Source: Polymorphobacter fuscus (lineage in GTDB: Bacteria; Pseudomonadota; Alphaproteobacteria; Sphingomonadales; Sphingomonadaceae). From it: a stretch of 64,000 nt of DNA. The stretch lies in NCBI RefSeq assembly GCF_011927825.1, contig NZ_JAATJI010000001.1, positions 2,170,001 through 2,234,000 on the forward strand, given 5' to 3'. Within the stretch, counting starts at the first letter, position 1. Each line of letters starts with the position of its first letter. Made by a program: the position numbers and the translations under genes. Below are positions 33,761 through 43,274 of the stretch, piece by piece. The notes below the pieces were generated by a model. That model was not told the DNA's origin, ran no database searches, and saw only the letters and a program-made list of their open reading frames with translations.

Positions 33761-36055
33761 ATGAACGACTGGATTTACAAGACGCCACGGTTGCGCGGCG
33801 TACGGTTGGGTTTGCTGCTCGGCGTGACATTGATGGCGCCGGCTGCGGCCCTCGCGCAGGCAGCAACCGATGAAGGCGAGATCATCGTCACTGCACTGCG
33901 CCGCGACACGCGCATCCAGGAAACGCCGCTGGCGATTTCGGCAGTGACCGGGGCGATGCTGGAGCGCAGCGGCACGACGAGCTTCACCGATCTGACGCGC
34001 AATGCGCCGTCGCTGCGTATCGTCGATTCGGGGCCGGGCAACCGCCGCGTGCTGATCCGCGGCATCCAGTCATCGGGTGAGCCGACGGTCGGCGTCTATT
34101 TCGACGAAACGCCGGTGTCGGGGTCGGTTTCGACGAGTTCGGACGCCGCCGGATCGACGCCCGACTTCCGGCTGTTCGATGTCGAGCGCGCCGAAGTGCT
34201 GCGCGGGCCGCAGGGCACGTTGTTCGGGTCCGGGTCGATGGGCGGCACGCTGCGCGTCATCTTCGAAAAGCCCAAGAGCGATCGGGTCGAGGCGGCGTTT
34301 TCCGCCAACATGTCGAGCGTGCGCAGCGGCGGCTATGGCGGCTCGGTTGATGGCATGATCAACCTGCCGGTCGTTGAGGACAAGGTCGCGGTGCGACTCG
34401 TCGGCTTCTACAATCGCTTCGCCGGCTATGTCGACAACATCGTCTATCGCCGCAATGACATCAACGATGGCCGCAGCTATGGCGGCCGCGCGCTGGTGCG
34501 GATCACCCCGGTCGAGCGGCTGACGGTCGATCTGTCGGCGTTCTTCGAGGATGTCGCCACCGATTCGCCGCGCTGGGTCGCCGAAACCGGGATCGACTAT
34601 GCCACCGACGGCCGCTCGGCATCGGGCAATTACGACCGCAACCGGATGTACAACGGCACCGTCCGCTATGATTTCGATGCCTTCACGCTGACCGGCGTAT
34701 CGTCCTATTTCGACCGCAGCCGCACGGTCGTCGGCGATGTCAGCGACACCTTCAACGGCCGCGATACGGCGGCGGGCTGCCGCACCTATCTGCAGCGCAA
34801 CGCCCGCGCCTGCACCGATGCCGAGCTGCCGGGCTATCTGCGGCAAACCCGCGAGATCCAGGTTTCGAGCCTGTACCAGCCGCAGAATGTCAAGAACTGG
34901 ATCAACGAACTGCGCGTCAGTTCGGCCGGCGACGGCGCCTTCAACTGGACGGCAGGGCTGTTCATGGAAGATCGCAAGACCGTCGTGCGTTCGACCCTGG
35001 TGCTCGGCGATCCGCAGACCGGCCAGCTGTTGTCGCCGACCGACCCTTACAACATCCGCTACGACCGCACGATCAACGACAAGCTGAAGCAGAAGGCAGC
35101 GTTCATCGAGCTGAGCTACAAGTTCTTCGACAAGCTGACACTGACGGCGGGCACGCGCTATTTCGACTTCAACAAGGTCGTCGGCGGGCGCATCGACCAG
35201 GGCCAGATCCATTATTCTTCGGTGGTCACGCCCTATCAGGAAGTGAACTATCAGGAAGATGGTTTCATCTACAAGTTCAACCTGTCGTACCAGCACAACC
35301 GTGATATCCTGGTCTATGCTCAGGCGGCGCAGGGCTTCCGCCCGGGCGGTGTCAACCAGGTCATCGGGCTGCCGGCGGAACTGGCCGGCTATTCGTCGGA
35401 CAGCCTGTGGAACTATGAACTGGGGGTCAAGACGACCCTGGCGCCGGGCGTCTATTTCAACGTTGCCGGCTATCGCATCGATTGGGACAATCTGCAGGTA
35501 TCGGCACGGACATCGGGCACCGGGTCGGTGTTCGGGCTGATCGCCAATGCCGGCGCGGCGCGCATCTATGGCGCCGAGGCCGAGCTTTCGGCGACGCCGG
35601 TGACCGGGCTGATGCTGGCGGGCAATGTCGGCTTCACCGACGCCAAATTGTCGAAGGACCAGGTCAGCACGATCGTCACCGCAACCGGGCGCAAGGGCGA
35701 TCGGCTGGCCTATGTGCCGCGGCTGACGGCGAGCGTTTCGGCCGATTACACCACGCCCTTGTCCGACACGCTGGAACTGACGATGCGCGCCGATGCCTCG
35801 CATGTCGGATCGTCGTGGTCGACGCTGGCGCCGGCGGACGTCTTCCGGCGCTTCATCCCGGCCTATGAGGTGGTCAACCTGCGCGCCGGGATGCAGGGCC
35901 CCGATGGGGACTGGGGCGTCTATCTCTATGTCGCCAACCTGCTCGACGATGTCGCCATCAACAGCGCCAGTTCGAGCTCCAACACCGGCGGCAAGACGCT
36001 GACCTTCAGCCTGCCGCCGCGCACCTTCGGGATGAACTTCACGAAGCGCTTCTGA
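33761..36055 (+). CDS. TonB-dependent outer-membrane receptor
   Basis: A 764-residue TonB-dependent receptor. The signal peptide ends near ALAQ (about residue 29). The plug starts GEIIVTALRRDTRIQETPLAISAVTG and includes RVLIRGIQSSGEPTVGVYFDETP and ERAEVLRGPQGTLFGSGSMGGTLRVI, typical of the large sphingomonad receptor subfamily close to FecA/FyuA-like proteins. The barrel ends with FGMNFTKRF, phenylalanine last. The ATG at 33761 follows a strong AGGAGG site. Two secreted amidohydrolases follow at once, so the receptor most likely takes up the substrate or product of those enzymes. Confidence 0.93.
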   Translation: MNDWIYKTPRLRGVRLGLLLGVTLMAPAAALAQAATDEGEIIVTALRRDTRIQETPLAISAVTGAMLERSGTTSFTDLTRNAPSLRIVDSGPGNRRVLIRGIQSSGEPTVGVYFDETPVSGSVSTSSDAAGSTPDFRLFDVERAEVLRGPQGTLFGSGSMGGTLRVIFEKPKSDRVEAAFSANMSSVRSGGYGGSVDGMINLPVVEDKVAVRLVGFYNRFAGYVDNIVYRRNDINDGRSYGGRALVRITPVERLTVDLSAFFEDVATDSPRWVAETGIDYATDGRSASGNYDRNRMYNGTVRYDFDAFTLTGVSSYFDRSRTVVGDVSDTFNGRDTAAGCRTYLQRNARACTDAELPGYLRQTREIQVSSLYQPQNVKNWINELRVSSAGDGAFNWTAGLFMEDRKTVVRSTLVLGDPQTGQLLSPTDPYNIRYDRTINDKLKQKAAFIELSYKFFDKLTLTAGTRYFDFNKVVGGRIDQGQIHYSSVVTPYQEVNYQEDGFIYKFNLSYQHNRDILVYAQAAQGFRPGGVNQVIGLPAELAGYSSDSLWNYELGVKTTLAPGVYFNVAGYRIDWDNLQVSARTSGTGSVFGLIANAGAARIYGAEAELSATPVTGLMLAGNVGFTDAKLSKDQVSTIVTATGRKGDRLAYVPRLTASVSADYTTPLSDTLELTMRADASHVGSSWSTLAPADVFRRFIPAYEVVNLRAGMQGPDGDWGVYLYVANLLDDVAINSASSSSNTGGKTLTFSLPPRTFGMNFTKRF

Positions 36056-36120
36056 TGATTTCGGCGCCGGGCGGCGGGGGTCGCCCGGCGGGCAGCCATG
36101 GCAGTTACGAGGGGTGAGAC

Positions 36121-37821
36121 ATGACGATGAGCATTGGAAAATCGCGCGCGCTGTGGTTGGGCGCGGCCCTGGTCGCGCTGGCAGCAGCGGCACCGCCGCT
36201 GCACGCGCAGACCGCCGAAGCGGCAGCGCCGGCGGGCGGTCCTGTCCAGGCCGTCAAGCCGCGGGCCGGAGCGGTGCCGGCGCCGGCGCGGCCGCAGGGT
36301 GAAGGCGTCGGGCCGTTCAACCGCATGGTCATCCGCGGCGTGACGCTGATCGACGGGTCGGGCGCACCACCGCGCGGCCCGGTGGACATCATCGTCGAAC
36401 GCAACAAGATTGCCGATATCGTGGCCGCCGGCACGCCCGGCCTGCCAATGAAGCCGGGCCGCGAGCCGCGCAACTTCGATTACGAGCTCGATGCCACCGG
36501 CATGTACATGCTGCCCGGCTTTGTCGACATGCACGTCCATGGCGCCAGCGACGACAAGGCGCCCGACATGTCCTATTCGTACAAGCTGTGGCTGGCGCAT
36601 GGTGTCACCACCGTGCGCGGTGTCGACCTGGCGCCGTTCGAAACCTCGCTCAGCGAGCGCGGCCGGTCGGCGCGCAACGAGATCACCGCGCCGCGCATCT
36701 TTGCCTATCAGCGGCCCGGCCAGGGCAAGGGCTGGACCGGCGGCCGGGTCAACACGCCGGCCGTGGCGCGCGCCTGGGTGCAATGGGCCGCCAAGCAGGG
36801 CATCGACGGGATCAAGCTGCTCGACAGCGAGGACCAGCCGCCCGAAGTGATGGAAGCCATCATGGACGAGGCCAAGAAGCAGAAGATCGGCACCGTCGCG
36901 CATCTGTCGCAGATCGGCGTCGGGCGGATGAACGCGCTGCAGGCGGGCAATGCCGGCTTGGGCACTGTCACCCACTTCTATGGCCATTTCGAATCGATGC
37001 TGAAGAACGGCCCGGTGCAGAACTGGCGCCCCGACTATAATTACGCCGATGAGCAGGACCGGTTCGGCGATGTCGCCAATCTGGGCGAGGAGAGCTTCGA
37101 AGCGGGTTCGCCCGAATGGTGGGACTATCTGCACAAGCAGAAGGAAAACAAGGTCGTCTTCGATCCGACGATGACGATCTATGCGGCCGGCCGCGACCTG
37201 ATGCACGCCCGCAACGCCGACTGGCACGACAAATACACGATGCCGCAGCTGTGGGGTTTCTACCAGTCGTCGCGCGAGAACCATGGATCCTATTTTTACG
37301 ACTGGAGCCTTGGCACCGAGGTCAAGTGGCGAAATTTCTACCACAAGTTCATGCGGCTGATGAACGACTACAAGAATATCGGCGGCCGGGTGACGACCGG
37401 GTCGGATTCGGGGTTCATCTTCGAACCCTATGGCTTCGGCTATATCCAGGAGCTCGAACTGCTGCAGGAAGCCGGGTTCAACCCCTCCCAGGTGGTGCAG
37501 GCAGCGACGCTCAACGGCGCGCTGACGCTGTACGATCCCAAGGGCGAAGTGCCGCCGATCGGCACCGTGCGCGTCGGCAAGCTGGCCGACATGGTGCTGG
37601 TCAAGGAAAACCCGCTGCAGAACTTCAAGACGCTCTATGGCACCGGGGCGCTGCGGCTCAATGAAAAGACCCAGAAGCTCGAACGGGTCGGCGGGGTCAG
37701 CTACACCATCAAAGACGGGATCGTCTTCGATGCCAAGAAGCTGCTCGACGATGTCGCGGTGATGGTGCGGTCCGAAAAGCAGCGCATGGGCATGCCGGCC
37801 GAGGGCCTGCCGCACCCGTGA
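36121..37821 (+). CDS. Secreted amidohydrolase family protein, copy 1
   Basis: A 566-residue metal hydrolase with a signal peptide (ending near LHAQ, residue 30) and an alanine/proline-rich linker, so it acts in the periplasm or outside. The amidohydrolase barrel shows HVH after PGFVDM at about residues 137-140, a lysine in GIDGIKLL that may be the carbamylated bridging residue, histidines in GTVAHLSQ and THFYGH, and the aspartate in TTGSDSGF. This set fits a binuclear metal site like that of prolidase- or imidazolonepropionase-type members. It is 65 bases downstream of the TonB receptor. Substrate unknown; a dipeptide or N-acyl amino acid is my inference. Confidence 0.88.
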   Translation: MTMSIGKSRALWLGAALVALAAAAPPLHAQTAEAAAPAGGPVQAVKPRAGAVPAPARPQGEGVGPFNRMVIRGVTLIDGSGAPPRGPVDIIVERNKIADIVAAGTPGLPMKPGREPRNFDYELDATGMYMLPGFVDMHVHGASDDKAPDMSYSYKLWLAHGVTTVRGVDLAPFETSLSERGRSARNEITAPRIFAYQRPGQGKGWTGGRVNTPAVARAWVQWAAKQGIDGIKLLDSEDQPPEVMEAIMDEAKKQKIGTVAHLSQIGVGRMNALQAGNAGLGTVTHFYGHFESMLKNGPVQNWRPDYNYADEQDRFGDVANLGEESFEAGSPEWWDYLHKQKENKVVFDPTMTIYAAGRDLMHARNADWHDKYTMPQLWGFYQSSRENHGSYFYDWSLGTEVKWRNFYHKFMRLMNDYKNIGGRVTTGSDSGFIFEPYGFGYIQELELLQEAGFNPSQVVQAATLNGALTLYDPKGEVPPIGTVRVGKLADMVLVKENPLQNFKTLYGTGALRLNEKTQKLERVGGVSYTIKDGIVFDAKKLLDDVAVMVRSEKQRMGMPAEGLPHP

Positions 37822-37830
37822 CGGGTATTG

Positions 37831-37856
37831 CTGAGGGATCGACGACTGAGGGATCG
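37831..37856 (+). repeat. Two direct copies of an 11-base word
   Basis: CTGAGGGATCG occurs at 37831-37841 and 37846-37856, a 15-base period, in the 43-base gap between the two amidohydrolase genes just before the ribosome site of the second. It could be a slippage product or a binding site. Confidence 0.4.
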
Positions 37857-37864
37857 GCAGGGGA

Positions 37865-39517
37865 ATGACGATGGTGTTTCGAACATTGGCCAGCATCGCC
37901 GCGCTGGCGGCGGTGCTGGCGCCGCCGGCTGCGGCGCAGCAACGGGCGGCGCCGGCGGCAGAGCCTGCGCAGGTGGCGCGGGGCGCCCCGGCGCGGGTTG
38001 CGGGGGAAGGAATCGGCCCGTTCCGGCGGATGGTCATTCGCGGCGCGACGCTGATCGACGGCACCGGCGCGCCGCCGCGCGGGCCGGTCGACATCGTCAT
38101 CGAAGGCAATCGCATCGCCGAGATCCGCCAGGCGGGCTGGCCCGGCCTGCCGGAGCGCAGCAACCGCGAACCGCGCGATGTCGACCAGGAAATCGACGCG
38201 ACCGGCATGTATGTGCTGCCCGGCTTTGTCGACATGCACACCCACCTGCCCGGCCCCGACAAGGCGCCCGACGCCTCCTATGCGTATAAGCTGTGGCTGG
38301 CGCATGGCGTGACGACGGTGCGCGGCGTGCCGCTGGCGGCGCCGGCGCTGGCGAGTGCCGAAAAGAACCGGTCCGCCGCCAACACCATCGCGGCACCGCG
38401 GATCTTCAACTACCAGACTTTGGGGGCCGGCTGGTCGGGTGGCCGCATCCTGACGACGGAAAAAGCGCGCGAGTGGGTGCGCTGGGCCGCCGCCAACAAT
38501 ATCGACGGCATCAAGTTCTTCGGCTGGCAGGATGAAACGCCCGAGATCATCACCGCCGCCATCGACGAAGCGCACAAGAACAAGATGGGCACGGTGGCGC
38601 ATCTCAGCCAGCTCGGCGTCGCCAATTTCAACGGGCGGATCGCCGGCGAAGCCGGGCTCGACACCATCACGCACTTTTACGGTCACATGGAATCGCTGTT
38701 GAAGGACGGCACCATCCAGAAGTTCACGCCGGGCTATAATTTCTACAACGAGCTCGATCGCTTCGGCGAAGTCGCGAACATCTGGAACGAGGTGTACGAA
38801 CCGGGCAGCCCGCAATGGATGGCGTATCTGGAGGCGCAGAAGGCGCATCACGTCACCTTCGATCCGACCTTCAACATCTATGCGGCGTCGCGCGACCTGA
38901 TGCGGGCGCGCAATGCCGATTGGCAGGCGCAATATGCGACCCCGCAATTGTGGAAATATTTCCAGTCGACGCGCGACAACCATGGGTCGTATTTCTATGA
39001 CTGGAACAGCGAGATCGAGACCTCGTGGAAGCACTTTTACGGGCGGTTCTTCACACTGGTGAACGATTACAAGAATATGGGCGGCCGGGTGACCGTCGGC
39101 ACCGATTCGGGTTTCATCTACAAGGTCTATGGCTTTGCCTATGTCGAGGAACTCGAGCTGTTCCGCGAGGCCGGGTTCACGCCGCTGGAGATCTTTCGGT
39201 CGGCGACCATGTTGGGCGCGCGGACGCTTCACGAACCCAAGGGTGTCGCCGAACCGATGGGCGTGGTGCGCACCGGCATGCTCGCCGACCTGGTGGTGGT
39301 GAAGGAAAACCCGCTGCAGAATCTGAAGACGCTGTACGGCACCGGCTTCATGCGGCTGAACAATGCCACCAACGCCCAGGAAAAGGTCGGCGGCGTCCGC
39401 TATACGATCAAGGACGGCATCGTCTACGACGCGCCGCGCCTGCTCGCCGATGTCGCCGCGATGGTCGCTGCCGAAAAGCAGCGGCTGAACGCGGCCCCGG
39501 CGCCGGCGCAGCCGTGA
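37865..39517 (+). CDS. Secreted amidohydrolase family protein, copy 2
   Basis: A 550-residue paralogue of the preceding gene, colinear over its whole length. It has a signal peptide (ending near PPAAAQ), HTH after PGFVDM at about residue 118, a lysine in NIDGIKFF, histidines in GTVAHLSQ and THFYGH, and the aspartate in VGTDSGF. All metal-ligand positions seen in copy 1 are kept, so both are probably active. Differences cluster in the loops after the first metal motif and around residues 180-200, suggesting altered substrate choice after duplication. It is 43 bases downstream of copy 1 and convergent with the Lrp gene. Confidence 0.88.
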   Translation: MTMVFRTLASIAALAAVLAPPAAAQQRAAPAAEPAQVARGAPARVAGEGIGPFRRMVIRGATLIDGTGAPPRGPVDIVIEGNRIAEIRQAGWPGLPERSNREPRDVDQEIDATGMYVLPGFVDMHTHLPGPDKAPDASYAYKLWLAHGVTTVRGVPLAAPALASAEKNRSAANTIAAPRIFNYQTLGAGWSGGRILTTEKAREWVRWAAANNIDGIKFFGWQDETPEIITAAIDEAHKNKMGTVAHLSQLGVANFNGRIAGEAGLDTITHFYGHMESLLKDGTIQKFTPGYNFYNELDRFGEVANIWNEVYEPGSPQWMAYLEAQKAHHVTFDPTFNIYAASRDLMRARNADWQAQYATPQLWKYFQSTRDNHGSYFYDWNSEIETSWKHFYGRFFTLVNDYKNMGGRVTVGTDSGFIYKVYGFAYVEELELFREAGFTPLEIFRSATMLGARTLHEPKGVAEPMGVVRTGMLADLVVVKENPLQNLKTLYGTGFMRLNNATNAQEKVGGVRYTIKDGIVYDAPRLLADVAAMVAAEKQRLNAAPAPAQP

Positions 39518-39528
39518 TGTACCGCCGA

Positions 39529-39984
39529 TCAGATCTGCAGGTTGGTGGTGTATTTGACCTCCTCGAGCACGGCGTAGGTGCGGGTTTCGCGAACCCCCTT
39601 GAGCAGCGTCAGCGTGTCACCGAGAAAGCGCCGATAGGCGGCCATGTTGGCGACGCGGGTCTTCAGAAGATAATCGAAGCCGCCGGCGACCATGTGGCAT
39701 TCGAGGATTTCGGGCATGCGCCGCACGACCGCGGCGAATTCGTCGAAATGGTTGTTGGTGGTGCGATCGAGGACGACTTCGATGAACACCAGCAGCGATC
39801 GATCGAGCTTTTCCGGGTCGAGAAGCGCGACGATGTCGGTGATATAGCCCTGTTCGCGGAGCTTGCGTAGCCGGTCGAAGCACGCCGACGGCGAAATGCC
39901 GGACTTGGCGGCCAGATCCTGATTGGTGATCCGGCCGTCCTTTTGCATCACCCGAAGGATATTGCGGTCGATCTGGTCGAGCAT
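39529..39984 (-). CDS. Lrp/AsnC family regulator, probable PutR
   Basis: A 151-residue Lrp/AsnC regulator: N-terminal helix-turn-helix (LDQIDRNILRVMQKDGRITNQDLAAKSGISPSACFDRLRKL, about residues 2-42) and a RAM ligand domain (LLVFIEVVL ... ILECHMVAGGFDYLLKTRV). It is divergent from putA across 114 bases, the arrangement of PutR-putA, where the regulator activates putA in response to proline. I prefer the ATG at 39984, with GAAGG upstream; another in-frame ATG is at 40008. The frame stays open for 1,259 codons antisense to putA, but only this part is coding. Confidence 0.9.
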   Translation of the reverse strand: MLDQIDRNILRVMQKDGRITNQDLAAKSGISPSACFDRLRKLREQGYITDIVALLDPEKLDRSLLVFIEVVLDRTTNNHFDEFAAVVRRMPEILECHMVAGGFDYLLKTRVANMAAYRRFLGDTLTLLKGVRETRTYAVLEEVKYTTNLQI

Positions 39985-40098
39985 CGGTAAACCTTCGGAA
40001 ATTCCCATAGCGCGGACAGTAACATCCGGTGCGCCAACGACAAGCCAGACACGGGATTGGCGGGTGCCGGTCGTGTGCGATCGACAGGAGTGAGCAGC

Positions 40099-43000
40099 TT
40101 GAACCCACGTGATGCCCAATGGGACGCCATCGACGACCTGAAATTTCAGGATGAAGCCGAGGCGGTTCGGGCGCTGCTCGCGCGCCAGCCGCTGTCGGCC
40201 GACGACCAGGTCGCGGTCCGCGACACGGCGATCGGCCTGGTGCGCGATGCGCGCGTGGCGGCGGGCAAGCAGAGCCTGATCGAAGGGTTTTTGCAGCAAT
40301 ATTCGCTCGGGTCGCAGGAAGGCCTGGCGCTGATGTGTCTCGCCGAAGCGCTGTTGCGGACGCCGGACGCGGCGACCCGCGACCGGCTGATCTCCGAAAA
40401 GATCGGATCCGCCGATTGGGCAAGCCATCTCGGCCAGTCCGATAGCCTGCTCGTCAACGCCTCGAGCTGGGCGTTGATGCTCACCGGCCGGCTGATCGAT
40501 GTCGAACCCGAGGCCCGCCGCGATTTTCGCAGCTATATGCGGCGGCTGGTGGCGCGGCTCGGGGAGCCGGTGATCCGTGCCGCGGTCGGCACCGCAGTGC
40601 AGATGATGGGTGACCAGTTCGTCCTCGGCCGGTCGATCGACGAGGCGCTGGCACGGGCGAAGGCCAATGGCAGCCTGTGTTCGTTCGATATCCTTGGGGA
40701 AGGCGCGCGCACCGCCGCCGATGCCGAACATTATGAAAAGGCCTATGCCGCGGCGATCGAGACGGTGGGGCTGGCACGGATGGGGTCCGACACGCCCGAA
40801 CGTGGCCATGGGGTGTCGGTCAAATTGTCGGCATTGTGCCCGCGCTTCGAAGCCGTGCAGGAGGCGCGGGTCTGGGAGGAGCTTTATCCCCGGTTGAAGC
40901 GGCTGGCGCTGATCGCGGCGCGGTACGACCTCAACTTTGCCATCGACGCCGAGGAGGCCGACCGGCTGGTGCTGTCGCTCAAGCTGGTCGACCGGTTGGC
41001 GCACGAGGCGGCGCTCGGCGACTGGTCGGGGCTGGGCGTGGTCGTCCAGGCCTATCAGAAGCGCGCCCTTGCCGTCATTGCCGGCCTTGAAGCGCTCGCA
41101 CGCACCAGCCGGCGGCGGATCATGGTGCGGCTGGTCAAGGGCGCCTATTGGGACAGCGAGATCAAGCGCGCCCAGGTGGCGGGGCGCCCCGACTATCCGG
41201 TCTTCACCACCAAGGCAGCGACCGACCTCAGCTATCTCGTCTGTGCGCGGGCGCTGATCGACGCCAGCCCGCATCTGTTTGCGCAATTCGCGACGCACAA
41301 CGCCCATACGCTGGCGGCGGTGCGCAGCATGGCCGCCGCATCGGCGGTGCGCATCGAGAGCCAGCGCCTCCATGGCATGGGCGAAGCGCTCTACAGCCCC
41401 GCGCACGGCAGCAATGCGCAGATCCCGGTGCGAGTCTATGCCCCTGTCGGCGGGCATGAGGAACTGCTGCCCTATCTGGTCCGGCGGCTGCTGGAAAATG
41501 GCGCCAACAGCAGCTTTGTCCACGCCCTGCTCGACGATGATGTGCCGGTGGAAACCGTCGTCGGCGATCCGATCGCCGCCGTGATTGCCCGGCCCGGGCC
41601 GCATCCGGCGATCGCCCTGCCGCGCGACATCTATGGCGCGGTGCGCGCCAATCCGCCGGGGCGCGACTATGGTGTCCTGGCGGTCCGCGACCATGCCCGG
41701 ACGGTGGGGGAGCGCTTTTCCGGCCCGGTGGTGGCAGCGCCGATCATCGGCGGTGCGCTGCGGCCGGGCGCGGGCGCCGTGCCGGTGACCAATCCCGCCA
41801 ATCGGAACGACCGGGTCGGCAGCGTGTCGGCGGCAACTCCGGCCGATATCGACGACGCCGTGGCGCGCGCCCATCGCGCGCAGCCGGATTGGGACAGGCT
41901 GGGCGGCATCGGCCGCGGCCGGATCCTGCGCGCGATGGGCGACGGGCTGGAAGCCGCCACCGACCGGTTCGTCGCGCTGCTGGCGCGCGAAGCCGGCAAG
42001 ACCTTGAACGATGGCGTGGCGGAAGTGCGCGAGGCGGTCGATTTCTGCCGCTATTATGCCGACCTTGCCGAACGGACCTTCGATGCGCCGACCATCCTGC
42101 CCGGCCCGGTCGGCGAACTGAACCAGCTCGAACTCCACGGGCGGGGGGTGTTCCTGTGCATTTCGCCATGGAATTTCCCGCTTGCCATTTTCACCGGTCA
42201 GGTCGCGGCGGCGCTGGCCGCGGGCAATGCCGTGCTCGCCAAGCCCGCCGAGCAGACGCCGCTGGTGGCGGCCGAAGCGGTGCGGCTGTTCCACGACGCG
42301 GGATTGCCCGGCGATGTGCTGGCGCTGCTGCCGGGGGACGGCGCCACCGTCGGCGCGGCACTGGTCGCGCATGCCGGAATCGATGGCGTCGCCTTTACCG
42401 GCGGCACCGAGACGGCGTGGACGATCAACCGCAGCCTCGCTGCCCGCCGCGGCCCGATCGTGCCGTTCATCGCCGAAACCGGCGGGTTGAACGGCATGTT
42501 CGTCGACACGACGGCGCTGCGCGAACAGGTGGTCGATGACGTGCTGGTGTCGGCCTTCGGGTCGGCGGGGCAGCGCTGTTCGGCGCTGCGCCTGTTGTTC
42601 CTGCCGGCGCCGTCCGCCGACGCCATCATCGCGACGCTGGTCGGGGCGCTGGAAGCCATGGTGATCGGCGATCCGGCCGATGCCGCCACCGATGTCGGGC
42701 CGGTGATCGACGCCGATGCCTGCGCCATGCTGGCCGCGCATGTCGAGCGGCTGCAGCGCGACGCCCGGATCCTCTATCGCCATCCGGTCCCGGCGCATCT
42801 GTCCGGCAGCTTCTTCGGCCCGGTCATTGCCGAGGTGCCGGCACCCGATTTCCTCGAAAGCGAAGTGTTCGGGCCGATTCTCCACATCTATCGCTATGAC
42901 CCCAGGGACCTCGATGCGATCGCGTCCCGGCTGGCGCAGCGCGGCTATGGGCTGACGCTGGGCATCCACAGCCGCATCGACGCCTTTGCCGCCCATGTCA

Positions 43001-43206
43001 GGGCGCTGGTCCCGGCCGGCAATGCCTATGTAAACAGAACGATCACCGGCGCGGTCGTCGGCGTGCAGCCGTTCGGCGGCGAAGGCCTGTCGGGCACCGG
43101 TCCCAAGGCCGGCGGACCGCATGCCTTGCTGCGCTACGCCGTCGAACGGTCGCTTTCGGTGAACATCACGGCGCAAGGCGGCAATCCGACCTTGCTCAAT
43201 CTGTGA
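40099..43206 (+). CDS. putA: Bifunctional proline dehydrogenase/P5C dehydrogenase
   Basis: PutA oxidises proline to glutamate in two steps, using FAD and then NAD+. The 1,035-residue protein has the PRODH barrel (about residues 80-480; MVRLVKGAYWDSEIKRAQ and RIESQRLHGMGEALY) and the aldehyde dehydrogenase domain (about 540-1030; SPWNFPLAIFTGQVAAAL, then the catalytic cysteine in GSAGQRCSALRLLF at about 832). It lacks the N-terminal ribbon-helix-helix DNA-binding domain of enterobacterial PutA, so regulation must come from elsewhere, probably the divergent Lrp protein. The start is probably the TTG at 40099, 8 bases after AGGAG; a GTG at 40090 is possible. Confidence 0.95.
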   Translation: MNPRDAQWDAIDDLKFQDEAEAVRALLARQPLSADDQVAVRDTAIGLVRDARVAAGKQSLIEGFLQQYSLGSQEGLALMCLAEALLRTPDAATRDRLISEKIGSADWASHLGQSDSLLVNASSWALMLTGRLIDVEPEARRDFRSYMRRLVARLGEPVIRAAVGTAVQMMGDQFVLGRSIDEALARAKANGSLCSFDILGEGARTAADAEHYEKAYAAAIETVGLARMGSDTPERGHGVSVKLSALCPRFEAVQEARVWEELYPRLKRLALIAARYDLNFAIDAEEADRLVLSLKLVDRLAHEAALGDWSGLGVVVQAYQKRALAVIAGLEALARTSRRRIMVRLVKGAYWDSEIKRAQVAGRPDYPVFTTKAATDLSYLVCARALIDASPHLFAQFATHNAHTLAAVRSMAAASAVRIESQRLHGMGEALYSPAHGSNAQIPVRVYAPVGGHEELLPYLVRRLLENGANSSFVHALLDDDVPVETVVGDPIAAVIARPGPHPAIALPRDIYGAVRANPPGRDYGVLAVRDHARTVGERFSGPVVAAPIIGGALRPGAGAVPVTNPANRNDRVGSVSAATPADIDDAVARAHRAQPDWDRLGGIGRGRILRAMGDGLEAATDRFVALLAREAGKTLNDGVAEVREAVDFCRYYADLAERTFDAPTILPGPVGELNQLELHGRGVFLCISPWNFPLAIFTGQVAAALAAGNAVLAKPAEQTPLVAAEAVRLFHDAGLPGDVLALLPGDGATVGAALVAHAGIDGVAFTGGTETAWTINRSLAARRGPIVPFIAETGGLNGMFVDTTALREQVVDDVLVSAFGSAGQRCSALRLLFLPAPSADAIIATLVGALEAMVIGDPADAATDVGPVIDADACAMLAAHVERLQRDARILYRHPVPAHLSGSFFGPVIAEVPAPDFLESEVFGPILHIYRYDPRDLDAIASRLAQRGYGLTLGIHSRIDAFAAHVRALVPAGNAYVNRTITGAVVGVQPFGGEGLSGTGPKAGGPHALLRYAVERSLSVNITAQGGNPTLLNL

Positions 43207-43230
43207 CGGCGGGGCAGGGCAGAATCCAGT

Positions 43231-43259
43231 CGGCCCGACCCTAGGGCGCGATCGGGCCG
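43231..43259 (+). terminator. Hairpin after putA
   Basis: Perfect 8-base arms CGGCCCGA (43231-43238) and TCGGGCCG (43252-43259) begin 24 bases after the putA stop. There is no T-tract; it is a possible terminator or a structure before the next start. Confidence 0.4.
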
Positions 43260-43274
43260 GGAGACAGACCCCGA

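Noticed and set aside
34070..36193. 707-codon open frame antisense to the second TonB receptor
   Set aside because: The plus-strand receptor has a signal peptide, plug and barrel; the antisense frame has no motif and only reflects GC-rich codon use.
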